Positions 1-10,237 of a stretch of 64,000 bases of DNA are shown in pieces (positions within the stretch are counted from its first letter, which is position 1; each line of letters starts with the position of its first letter). Source of the DNA: Viscum album. Its lineage: Eukaryota > Streptophyta > Magnoliopsida > Santalales > Viscaceae. The translations under genes and the position numbers were made by a program. Below the pieces are notes generated by a model. The model worked only from the letters and a program-made list of their open reading frames with translations. It was not told the origin of the DNA and made no database searches. Location of the stretch: positions 316,778,206 to 316,842,205 of the forward strand of contig OY728119.1 of NCBI GenBank assembly GCA_963277665.1, read 5' to 3'.

Positions 1-428
1 TATAAAATTCAAAATTTAGTTAATACTATTCATAACGGCTAGTTCATGACAATATTATAATAATATATCATTGTTTATTAAAACCTGGTATTGCGTACAT
101 CACACGCTATCGAGGAAGGTCGTGATTGCGTGTAATGCAAGCCAAGTCAGGGTTGTGTGTTGTGAAAGAATCCTTCGTTGTTTTGTATAACAGAATCCAA
201 CCACATTTCATTTATACATTTAATATATATATATATACATATATATACTCAATGTTGTGTAGAATAACTATTATCAAAATTGTGTGTAACACGGTCCAAG
301 ACTAGTGTTGCGTATACTGCAAGCTAATACGGTGTTGCGTATAGCGCAAGGTAATCTTGGTGTAGAATACAACAAAACACATTAATGAAATTAAAATAAT
401 ATTTTTCATAAAATCTCGGGGTGTTACA
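1..428 (-). repeat. 3' LTR of element A, first 428 bases (U3 start)
   Basis: Near-identical to 6862-7289, ending at the terminal TGTAAC (plus-strand GTTACA at 423-428) and abutting the polypurine tract at 429. It contains three TTGCG-N5-YGCAA palindromes (126-140, 308-322, 335-349) and a (TA)n tract near 223-246. The copy at 7089-7110 has a shorter (TA)n run, a small length difference between the two LTRs. Confidence 0.92.
126..349 (-). promoter_or_regulatory. Cluster of TTGCG-N5-YGCAA palindromes in LTR U3
   Basis: Three 15-base imperfect or perfect palindromes lie at 126-140, 308-322 and 335-349. The last is perfect in its arms (TTGCGTATAGCGCAA). The same three sites recur in the other LTR of this element at 6997-7011, 7169-7183 and 7196-7210. 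Twofold symmetry with a fixed 5-base spacer suggests a site for a dimeric DNA-binding protein in the LTR upstream region. This role is inference. Confidence 0.4.
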
Positions 429-441
429 TTCTACCCCCCTT
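429..441 (-). other. Polypurine tract of element A
   Basis: Minus-strand AAGGGGGGTAGAA directly abuts the TGTAACACC start of the 3' LTR. The same tract and the preceding conserved stretch (GAATTTCGAGGGCGAAATTC) occur at 42197-42209 in element B and 49742-49754 in element C. It is the expected plus-strand primer of a Ty3/gypsy element. Confidence 0.9.
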
Positions 442-1780
442 AAAATGAATTTCGCCCTCGAAATTCGTCGGGGTTATAAATGGTTTACTATTTGAATGTT
501 TCTTTGCTAGAAACCCACATCGTAAAAAGGACTACCAAAACTTATCTTTAAAAACTAAAGTATAAAACTTAATGGTTACCCAAGTTAACTAATCATTGGG
601 TATCCACATTGGAGAACATAGGTGAAAATATGGACATGGGAGATAAATCTAACCATCCTGTTCTGATGGAGAGTGGTAGAGGACATGGCTATGAAAAATC
701 CAACAATCACAAAGCCATAAATTTGTGATGATCTAGGGTACCATCTGATTCATCGGATATAAGATCACTAGGACAACATTTTTGGTTTTCAATATCATTT
801 CCCTAAAGTTGAAAATTTTGAATTAGAAGAAATACTTACTTGATTTTGGTACAATCTCACTGTTGTTCATGCTTTGAACAGTTTCCACTTCATCTCTTAA
901 AGAAATGAAGTGTTAAAAGATCATGTGATAGAATGATGGGTCATTCCATCTGTTTCAAACAAAAGGTTAGCAATAGTTATCAAATATTCATAAGTCCGCC
1001 TTTTGTGAGGTGGAACTTGTACTTCATATATCATACCTCTTAATAAAATAAAACTAGTTTCTACTAACCAGGGACTTCCTGTAGGCTAGTGGTAGGCGAT
1101 AAAGGCCAGTCGCACTTCAGTTGTGGTTTCGATTCCCACAGCCTTGTCCGACGTGATGGGTTGTCGGCCATCCTGCAGGTTGTCCTTTTTCTAAAACTAT
1201 GTTACTATAACATCCCATCTAAAATCATAAAATACTAACTTATGTCCAACATAATCCATTCCAATCTTTAGGCTTATCCATAATACTGCAGTCCACTCTC
1301 AGAGATTTAATAACTTCGTTGATCCCCATATATCATAAGATATATCTTGTTGGTCACATTCCAGACATTCAAAGGCCTTAATCACGTACTCTCTTGAATA
1401 CCCATTGAACCTTATTGGAAACATGAGTTCTGTTAAAAGTTAACTCTTTCCACATACCAAAATCCTCAAAATTCTAAATACCCAAACCATGATATCACTT
1501 AGTCCTTATATCAATCATGAGCTCATGAATACTGTCAAACATATCATTTTCTCTTTATCACTTCATTATGCGCATATCATCCAATTTCCAAAAAACATAT
1601 GAATAACCTTTCATTGTTACTCATTCCATTCATCATAAACATTCAAAACTTAAGAAAACACAACAGTGTAACAATCCTTAGATGTCTTTTTATTCTATAG
1701 TACAACATTACACTTGATAAACATGTAATCATTCCACTACCTTCTTAAACCATTGACCGAGCTTCAACAATTCTTTCATC
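442..1780 (-). other. Non-coding part of element A internal region
   Basis: This stretch lies between the gag stop and the polypurine tract. I find no protease, RT, RNaseH or integrase motif in any frame. It aligns by eye with 40811-42196 of element B and 49755-51116 of element C, so its length is conserved without coding capacity. The only recognisable module is the tRNA-like block at 1071-1190. Confidence 0.7.
1071..1190 (+). repeat. tRNA-derived SINE-like module, antisense to element A
   Basis: Plus strand: a box A-like TAGGCTAGTGG at 1082-1092 and a box B-like GTTTCGATTCC at 1126-1136, with starts 44 bases apart. Box B sits in a nearly perfect T-arm (GTGGT/CCCAC around a 7-base loop). 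The same module with the same spacing occurs antisense in elements B (41408-41526) and C (50399-50514). A tRNA-derived short interspersed element that inserted into the family's ancestor is the simplest reading. No functional tRNA is claimed: the acceptor stem does not close. Confidence 0.6.
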
Positions 1781-2314
1781 TCACATATCATTTGTAGTCT
1801 CTTCATCATCATCAACAAAAATACTACCCATATGACCATACCGATTTTCTTCATTAGACTTTACCTTAAGGCATTGGTTTGCATAATGCCCGTACATTCC
1901 ACATTTAAAACATTTAACCATTGTTGATGTCGTAGCAATACCATTATCCTCATCCATGGTGTTAAATGAACCCTTTCCTTTGCAATTACTGGCTTTATGT
2001 CCTTCTTTTCCACACCCAAAGCATCTTCCTGTTCCTTTGAAATATTCTCCTTGATGTCTCTTACCACATGATTTACATAGTGGAAATTGAACTTTCTTTC
2101 CTCTATGATCATCATGAAACTCCATCTTTCTCTTATTAGCCGAGTCAGGAAACTTACCAAATTTTACTTTATTGATCGTATTATGAGATTGCTGATTCGG
2201 CATAATAATGATGTTTGGACTTCCAAATCCCATTTCATTTGATTTCTTATGAAGAATATCATTCCATTGTCCATCATATCCTCCATTATCATGAATCATC
2301 TTGTTTCCAGCCAT
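1781..2314 (-). CDS. Gag fragment with nucleocapsid zinc knuckles (element A), core capsid domain missing
   Basis: A 177-residue open frame starts at the first ATG after the primer site (ATG at 2312-2314). Residues ~1-60 are an uncharacterised leader. From about residue 65 (KRKMEF) it matches the C-terminal part of gag in elements B and C. Two intact CCHC knuckles follow: CFGCGKEGHKASNC and CFKCGMYGHYANQC. They are preceded by a third, imperfect finger (CKSCGKRH then Y where Cys is expected). The C-terminus is acidic (DDDEETT). The Retrotrans_gag capsid domain present in B and C is absent, explaining the ~600-bp shorter internal region. The frame has no stop, whereas both other gag copies are broken. 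It should bind nucleic acid but not assemble a normal capsid. That last point is inference. Confidence 0.75.
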   Translation of the reverse strand: MAGNKMIHDNGGYDGQWNDILHKKSNEMGFGSPNIIIMPNQQSHNTINKVKFGKFPDSANKRKMEFHDDHRGKKVQFPLCKSCGKRHQGEYFKGTGRCFGCGKEGHKASNCKGKGSFNTMDEDNGIATTSTMVKCFKCGMYGHYANQCLKVKSNEENRYGHMGSIFVDDDEETTNDM

Positions 2315-2543
2315 TTTCTAAAACCCAAAAAGAATAATGTGAGATGCAAAAATCATAATAAAGGGGGATTAACTTCAATATCTAACATCTTAGGTTAAAT
2401 TCTAATATCGTTACCGTAGTTCTAGGACTATATCCTATACGTATACTTATCCTTAGGGACATCCCTAGACATACCTTAGAAATATCTCTAGGGATCTCAC
2501 TAATGTTCTCACATCCTAGTTTCCAGAGGTTGACTAAACCTTT

Positions 2544-2555
2544 CCTCTGATACCA
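2544..2555 (-). other. Primer-binding site (initiator tRNA-Met type), element A
   Basis: Minus-strand TGGTATCAGAGG, two bases from the LTR end. The plant initiator tRNA-Met 3' end pairs with TGGTATCAGAGC, so 11 of 12 bases match. It fixes the element orientation and the inner LTR boundary at 2558. Confidence 0.92.
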
Positions 2556-4156
2556 ACTGTAGAGACCCGAAGCTTGACATACATTGACTTTACATTAAAT
2601 TTGAGGAATACTTAGTACATAACAAAAACACACACACAAGGATCGTAATAGTTTAGTGTCTTTGTAAACTCAGAATATAATCTTCTAATCCTGGTGAAAG
2701 ATCACCAACATCTCTCATAAAGATCTTCCTTTTTTTAATACCTAAAACCATTCTTTATATCCTGGGGAAAAGAAAACCTAAAAGGGTGAGCTCAAATGCT
2801 CAGTAAGGGTAAATAAATGAAATATCAATCACATCATATACATAAGCACATAACTTTTGGAAATCTTAACCTGTAAAAGAGATCATAATTTCATAACCTG
2901 GGATAACTCATGGCAGTGAAATGTAATCACAATAATCATAACTTAAAACATTAAACTTTGTGTCATACACACATAATTATAGAGAATCATTTCTTGTTAG
3001 TCAAGACTCATTGCCAAGACTATCTTAGTGGACAAAGTCCCTTTCTGAACCGAGTCACCCTCGTTTCAGTCCTGTTTCACTGAACCGGTATAACCTACCA
3101 TTCCATCAATGTCTATCTCATGAGATATAAAATCTTTACCCAATGCATTGGAGGGAGATATAGGTCCCACCCATCTCATAATGATACCATTCTTATGTGT
3201 TCCACAAAATCATAAACCATACATCATAGCATAACCCATGTAATAAAAATGGGATTCTTAAACAACATGACATCATAAAACATTTCATATAAGATAAAGG
3301 AATTCATAAAAATAATTCCACATAATCAAATCAATGTAATAATAGGGATAAAAATATAACCCTTTATTATCTTAGATGGAAAATAATTTTGATAAAACTT
3401 TGGAACTCCATTCTTGAGGAAAATATCCTTTCTTCTTCAAAAACATTTTTCCTTTCTTAATATGTCATACAACTTTAAAGTAAAAGAAGTTGATTAAAAA
3501 TAAACTTTAAAACTTATTAAGGAAGATTCTTGGAAATAATGTTTTAAAAATCCATTCATGTCGTATAAGTTAAAAAAACATTCTTCGTACTTTTTTCGGA
3601 AAAGTCAAAAAGTACCTCGTACGAAAAATGACAAAATATTCCTTTCATTTATTTTAATAAAAACTCACCGAAGGGTAAAAATGGATTTAAACAATTGTAG
3701 TTGGATGGAAATAATATTACATATTGATGAAAAATGGATGTGGATGATAAAATACACCCCAGTAAATACTTACAAATAAACAATCTCGGATAAAAATGAG
3801 ATTGTGATATTTCCCTTACCTTAGGTCCGATTTTCTTCGTAAGTGTCCAAACCTCCTGTATAATAATTTAAATAATGTCATTTACTTATTATAGAATCAT
3901 ATCCATTGTTATGATTTCATATATGGTTCACTTATGACTTTATATTACCCGTTCTTTTGTAAATTCCATGTTAAAGAGCGTTTTGGGTAAAATTGTTTCA
4001 TTTGTCGTCCGTGTTTTGACTTGTAATTATTCATATGATTACTTAGATCATGATTACTTAATTCCAGAATATAAAACATGATTTATATATATATATATAT
4101 ATATATATTCAGAATATACATATATATAATAAATCAGTAAATGGAAAGAAATACAC

Positions 4157-4581
4157 CGTTCATGGAGATGGTAGGTCGTACGTATGCATGAACGCTGTTT
4201 TCGTGTCCTTATTGAGTTGAACGGAATTAAGTAGATGACATACATATATATACACATAAATCCAGTATCATTATTATGTCATATATTTCATGATTACTTA
4301 TTATATATACTTTATAATCATTCATGAATGGTTAAAGTGGAGAATGAATCTCATCGCGTCGTGGAGACGGTAGTCCGTACGTACGCACGAGCGATGATAT
4401 CGTTCTCAAGATCATGGGACTGTATTGGAGTGTATGTATACTATTTCAGAATCAATATCACTTAAAAATAATAATATAAAGTTATTATTTACACCATTAT
4501 ACCCATCCAGGTAAGGTGGTGGTGGAAAATAGATTTCACCACGGCGTGGAGACGGTATTCCGTACGTACGCACGCGCGGTG
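4157..4581 (-). other. Triple hairpin array with palindromic loops, element A 5' LTR
   Basis: Three hairpins in sense order: 4581-4537 (stem CACCGCGCGTG/CACGCCGTGGTG on the minus strand), 4396-4352 (CATCGCTCGTG/CACGACGCGATG) and 4194-4157 (CGTTCATG/CATGAACG). Each loop is 22 bases. The first two contain CGTACGTACG, a self-complementary 10-mer; the third differs by one base. The array starts ~340 bases after the TATA box, so it would be transcribed in the leader. Confidence 0.7.
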
Positions 4582-4916
4582 ATTTCGTTTTCCGTAGGAT
4601 GGATAGATGGTGAATTAGGATTGTTTCATACATATAATAACATATCAGTATATGAGTGATACTGATGTTATTAATTCATAATGAAACAACCTAAGAAGAA
4701 GAAGTGGAAGAAGAAATAAAGGTGAAAGAATCGGTAACGGAAATTACCTCTTCTTTGAAGCGCCTTTTTGAGACCTCCTCTTAGGGCACTAAAATTGGTC
4801 TTTGAGGAAGACCATAACCTCTAGGATGTTTCTCGGGAAGTGGAGAAGTGAATTTTTCAGGGTTTGGCCGAGCTTGAAGGCTCAAAGTTGTGTGAGGAAG
4901 AGAGGGAGGAGGTGCC

Positions 4917-4924
4917 CTTTTATA
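4917..4924 (-). promoter_or_regulatory. LTR TATA box, element A
   Basis: Minus-strand TATAAAAG followed by a pyrimidine-rich stretch (CTCCTCCCTCTCTTCC). The same TATA and pyrimidine leader occurs at 37021 and 43847 (element B) and near 47900 and 54840 (element C). This marks the likely start of the transcript ~30 bases downstream. Confidence 0.65.
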
Positions 4925-7289
4925 AGGGAGGAGAGGGGAACCTTTGGAATTCTTACAAATATTAATTTATAATAAATCTAAACCCACTTAAAAACCTCCA
5001 AAAATTACTCATATTCGAATATTAGATGAGATAGGGTTTTAATATCATCAACCAATCAAATTTAGACATGTTTGGATCTTATTTTAAACCTTATCAGTTT
5101 GATTTATCCTTATTTAATCTATTTAAGTTTATTTGTGGTAATAAAATTCTAAATTTTAAATTATAACAAATAATTACTTATTTGTTGTGAATATTCCATA
5201 ATTGTTTACTTTATAACATTATAGACCATATAAATTTAAATTTATAATTTTTAAATATTTTTGTGATTTTTAAACAATTTTATAATATGTTATTTTTATA
5301 AAATAACAATAGTGTCAATTTTGACACTATTCATTTATTTGAATTTAAATAAAATATATATAGAATATATGTTCAAACTAAAAGACTTAATATATTAATA
5401 AAAGTTCATATGTATCTATAAAATTATTGGATCACATTAAATAGTTCATATAATATTTAGTTTATTATTCTTAAAACCATTTATTTGGTTTATCTCTTAA
5501 TAAAATAATTACTACATTATTTTTGTATAATTATTTAATATACTTATTTGTTGCATAAAAATTTAAAATAAAATCCTATGCTGAATATAAATATATTAAC
5601 TTTCACAATAATACTTTTACTCGAATTTATCATCTTAAAATCACAATATTTAAATTGTTATATTTATTAAATTATGAAGGTGACAACTTTGGCATCATTT
5701 AAAATAAAATAATATAAGTGTCATAATTGCTTGTATAAGACTCCAAATGGTCAAATATTCGACCATTGGATGATTATAGTTTAACTTTACATGAAAAATA
5801 AGTTTTGGTCAGTGTTTGGTGCCTTTCATGGTCACTATTATTTTAATAAAGACTATATTCTTGATTTTTCACTAGATAAATAATTTCGCATCACTATTGT
5901 GTCACAATTATTGATAATTATTTAATCCCAAAAAATTCTAAATAAATTCTCATGATGTAGATAATTTTGTTATCTTTCTTGATACTATTCATGTTCGAAG
6001 TTTTATGATGTTTATCACTAAGTTAAAATTATTATACTTATAAGATTTAAGAAAGTGACATGTTGTCACTTTCTTTGGTTTAAATAATAATTAAATTATT
6101 TTCATGGTCAAAAGTCCATAAAATGAATCTAATCCGACCCTTAGTTGATATGGGTTTACTTTTAGCCATCAAATAGAATTTTGGCATGTGTTAGGGTAAT
6201 TTTATAATATTATATTTACCCTTAATTACCCGATTTACCTTTAACTATGGTAAATAAAATTTATCGTAGTTACTATTCATAATTCCCAAAAATAAAAAGT
6301 AGCCTATTAACATAATTTGGACCCACTGATTCAAAATATGGAATCAATTTTTTAAAATTCAATACACAGAAGTTGCAGAAATTAAATTAAAATTAATCCC
6401 GTTGTCGAATAAAAACGGGTTTTTGTTTAAAACATTGCAAAAGATTGAATTGATTTAACCTATGAATTCAAGGTAAAATCAATGCTAATGAAATACATTA
6501 TATTAAATGGTAAAAATAAATTCTATTTATACTTTAAAACCATTCAATATTATAATTTAACCACATAATATATTATGATGAAAAAAGTTGTTTTTAATTA
6601 AAATATAGCGTGTTTTTACTATTCATTAAAACATGAAAGTTATCAGAAAAATATCAAAACTTTATCTAATGTAAATTTTTACATCCTGATTCAAAAGAAG
6701 AATTTTATTTTGTCAAATTGAACATATAAACATGTCAAAAACTAGATTTAAAGTGGGTGCGCCATCAAAAGGCGACAAAACTGCATTTTTTGAAAAATAC
6801 TTATTTTACACGAAAATTTTATTTTGTTCTTATACCATGTTCTAGAAAATGTGTAAGATAAATAATAATGTTATAAAATTAAAAAATTAGTTAATACTAT
6901 TCATAATGGCTAGTTCATGACAATATTATAATAATATATCATTGTTTATTAAAACCCGGTATTGCGTACAACACACGCTATCGAGGAAGGTCGCGATTGC
7001 GTGTAATGCAAGCCAAGTCAGGGTTGCGTGTTGTGAAAGAATCCTTCTTTGTTTTGTATAACAGAATCCAACCACATTTCATTTATACATTTAATATATA
7101 TATATATACTCAATGTTGCGTAGAATAACTATTATCAAAATTGTGTGTAACACGGTCCAAGACTAGTGTTGCGTATACTGCAAGCTAATATGGTGTTGCG
7201 TATAGCGCAAGGTAATCTTGGTGTAGAATACAACACAAGACATTAATGAAATTAAAATAATATTTTTCATAAAATCTCGGGGTGTTACA

Positions 7290-10190
7290 ATGCCCATCGC
7301 GAGGGATTACACTGATGTATTCCCCAAAGAGTTTCATGGTCTTCCTCCTGATCAATAAGTTGATTCATCAATTGATCTTATTCCAGGATCTCAAACTATA
7401 TCAAAGACACCTTATATAATGGCCACCGTAGAGTCTGGGGAGCTAACGAAGTAGTTACAGGAGAATCATGAGAAGGGTTTTATACACCTGAGTGTGTCGC
7501 CATGGGGTGTTCTAGTCCTCTTTGTTAAGAAGAAGGATGGATCAATGAGACTCTAAATTTATTATCATCAGATCAATAAAATAACGATAAAGAACAAGTA
7601 TCCCTACCATAGATTGATAACATTTTCGATCAGCTTCATGGGGCTAGTTATTTCAATAAGGAGGACCTTTGGTCGGGATATCACCAATTAAAGGTGAGGG
7701 AGGAAGATATTCCCAATAATTACTTTGAAATGAGTTATGGACACTATGAGTTCATAGTGATTCCCTTTAAACTCACTAATTCTCTAGATATTTTCATGGA
7801 TTTAATGAATATAGTCATTAGAGATTTCCTCAACAAATTTTTGGTAGTCTTTATGGATGATATTCTGATATACTCCAAGAGCAAGGAGGAATATGACAAT
7901 CATTTGAATACTATGTTAAAGACTTTGTGAAGGGAGAAGATGTATGAAAATTATAGTAAATGTGAGTTTTGGATGGAGGAAGTATCATTCTTGGTGCATG
8001 TTATCACCAGCAAAGGAATATTTGTGGACCCTTACAAGACAAAGGCGATTGAAGAGTGGCCCAGACCAATATCTATAACAGAGATCCATACCTTTCTGGG
8101 TCTATATGGGTATTATCGGCAATTTTTGAAGAACTTATCATGATTGTCAAACCCAATGAACATGCTGACATGGAAGGGTATGAAGTTTGTCTGGACTCAA
8201 GAATGTAAAGACATATTTAAGGAGTTTAAAAAGAGGCTAATCACTATGCTAGTACTCACACTCCCAATAGGTGGAAAACTCTTTGTGGTCTATAGTGATG
8301 ATTTAAAAATGGGATTAGGCTGTGTTCTAATGAAAAATGACAAACATATTTCTTATGTATCAAGGAAGATGAAAATCCATGAGAAAAACTATCTTATGCA
8401 TGATATGGAGTTGGAGTCTACGATCTTTGCGTTAAAAATCTAGCGGCATTATCTCTAGGGAGATAAGTGAGAGATCTATACTGATCACATGAGTCTAAAA
8501 TATATATTCACAAAAAAAGTGCATAATATGCGCTAGAGAAGATGGATAGGGTTCATAAAGGATTATGACTACTCAATCCACTACCATCCCAATAAAGAAA
8601 ACAAGGACGAAGATGCTCTAATTAGAAAGGATCTTGCATCTTTTATCAATGAAGATAATTGAAAAGGACCTGATCTTATTATATTTATAGAGGATAGAAA
8701 TGGTAATCTTTAAGGGAGGAACATCATCAATCCTTTCTCAAATGATTTCTCAACCATCCCTCATGGAGAAAATAAAGCATGCTCAAAGAAAATATGTGTA
8801 AATTCATAAATAGGTGTAATACATTAGAAATCGGAAATCCTATGAGTTTATGATTGATGAGGAAGGAGTTTTAAGATTTGAGTCACGATTATGTGTACCA
8901 TACAATCTAGAGACAAAGAATGACATTCTGAATAACGGACATAGCTCAACCTTCTCTATCCACCCATGGAGAAGAACCATGTATATAGATCTCCGAGAGA
9001 ACTTTTGGTGGGACAATATGAAGAAGGAGATTGCTAAATACACATCCAAGTGCCTGTTATGACAACAATTGAAGGCTAAAATACATAAGGATAAGGGGAT
9101 GATACAACCACTACTCATACAGACATGGAAGTGGAAGAACATCACAACGAACTATTTCAATGGACTTCCAAGGACATCCATAGGAAATAATTTTATATGG
9201 GTCATTTTGGATCCTCTTACCATAACATTTAACTTTATCACAATTCGAGAGTAATTCTCATTGGATCAAATTGCACGGATATATGTCCAAGAATTTTTAA
9301 TGATTCATGGATTACCATAATCTATAGTATCTGATAGAGATCTATGTTTCACCTCGATGTTCTGGAAAAGCCTCCAACATGATCTAAGCACTGAACTAAA
9401 CTTCAGTATGGTCTATCATCCTCATACTGATGGCCTATATGAGAAAAATATTCAGACACTAGAAGATATGTTGAGAGAATGTTCTATGGAATTCAAAGGA
9501 GGATGGGACCAACATCTTCCACTGTTTTAATTCTCCTACAACAAAAATGTCCACTCGAGCATCCGAATGGCAACATAAGAAGACCTTTATGGGAAAAGGT
9601 GAAGAACACCTGCGTGTTGGGATGAAGTCAGTGAGTGTAAGCTGCTAGGACCTGAAATGGTCAAAGAAATGGTGGAGAAGGTGAAAACCATTCAATAGCA
9701 CCTCAAGGCATACGAAAGTTGAAAAAAGAGATATGTAGACAATTGTTGACGAGACCTTGAGTTCAAATTTGGAGATATTGTATTTCTCTATATATCTCCA
9801 TGGAATAAGGTCATGCGATATGGAAAGAAAGGGAAGTTAATTACCAGGTATATCATCAACATCGAGATCCTTGATCAAGTCCGAGTTGTGGCATATCAAC
9901 TAGAACTTCTACCTACCATGTTTAAATTACACGATGTATTTTATGTATCCCAATTAAGGAAGTACAAATTAGATCCTTCACATGTACTCTATTAAGATGT
10001 GGTTCAATTGAAGAATGGTCTTTCTTATGAGGAGCAATGAGTGAAGATCGTGGATCGTAGTGATAATGTTCAATGTAACAAGAATACTCACTTGGTCAAA
10101 TTACTATGGAGAAACCATAATTACAAAGAGGCAATATGGGAATTCGAGGAGGTAATGAAGGAAAAGTACACACTCATGTTTATGGTTTAG
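7290..10190 (+). pseudogene. pol: Degenerate gypsy pol of element D: RT, RNaseH, integrase, chromodomain
   Basis: In order: the RT entry region (VSPWG and [11 protein letters not shown] near 7495-7555), the RT core (7694-7930) with the active site as FMDDIL where YVDD/FIDDIL is usual, the RT connection (7940-8143, FLGL and GYYR motifs), RNaseH (8144-8640; the catalytic-type 'YCDAS' reads YSDDL), integrase H2C2 (8900-9062), the integrase core (9130-9600; first catalytic Asp changed to Asn in TTNYFNGLP) and a chromodomain (10015-10190, HLVKLLWRNH and AIWEFEE). In-frame stops occur near 7358, 7455, 7556, 7930 and 8141, with a frameshift near 7660. No functional enzyme is possible. Similarity of domain order and motifs is clear; the exact lineage (Tekay/Del-like suspected) is inference. 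Confidence 0.85.
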
Positions 10191-10221
10191 AATATTAAAT
10201 GAAATTTTGAGGGATAAATTT

Positions 10222-10237
10222 AAAAAGGGGGGAATAA
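10222..10237 (+). other. Polypurine tract of element D
   Basis: AAAAAGGGGGGAATAA lies immediately before TGTAATGACCC, which is the LTR start. Position and composition match the tracts of elements A, B and C. Confidence 0.8.

Larger units (their letters stand above)
1..7289 (-). mobile_element. Element A: gag-only LTR retrotransposon with giant LTR (TR-GAG type), left end outside window
   Basis: Read on the minus strand, the 5' LTR is 7289 down to 2558 (4.7 kb, starts TGTAACACCCCGAG, ends GGGTCTCTACA). It is followed by a 2-base spacer, a primer site, a gag frame, a polypurine tract and the first 428 bases of the 3' LTR, which runs off the window. The internal region is only 2129 bp and has no protease, RT or integrase. 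The LTR identity is secured because 1-428 matches 6862-7289 nearly base for base. The layout matches the plant TR-GAG class of non-autonomous Ty3/gypsy elements. The element is inserted in gypsy element D: pol sequence starts immediately at 7290. One half of the target duplication should be ATGCC at 7290-7294; the other half lies outside the window. Confidence 0.88.
2558..7289 (-). repeat. 5' LTR of element A (4.7 kb)
   Basis: Bounded by TG...CA (minus strand TGTAACACCCC ... GTCTCTACA). In sense order it holds the palindrome cluster (7210-6997), ~2 kb of AT-rich U3, a TATA box (4917-4924), the three-hairpin array (4581-4157), a (TA)n tract (4084-4108), a donor-like CTAAGGTAAGG (3816-3826 region) and the U5 end. 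It is longer than the 4.0-4.2 kb LTRs of B and C. No long coding frame lies inside it. Confidence 0.9.

Noticed and set aside
4084..4108. (TA)n tract as a regulatory element
   Set aside because: Length varies between LTR copies and it is shorter in C. It behaves like a simple microsatellite.
8840..9145. Minus-strand 101-codon ORF
   Set aside because: It is the reverse of the element D integrase zinc-finger region, which has clear family motifs on the plus strand.
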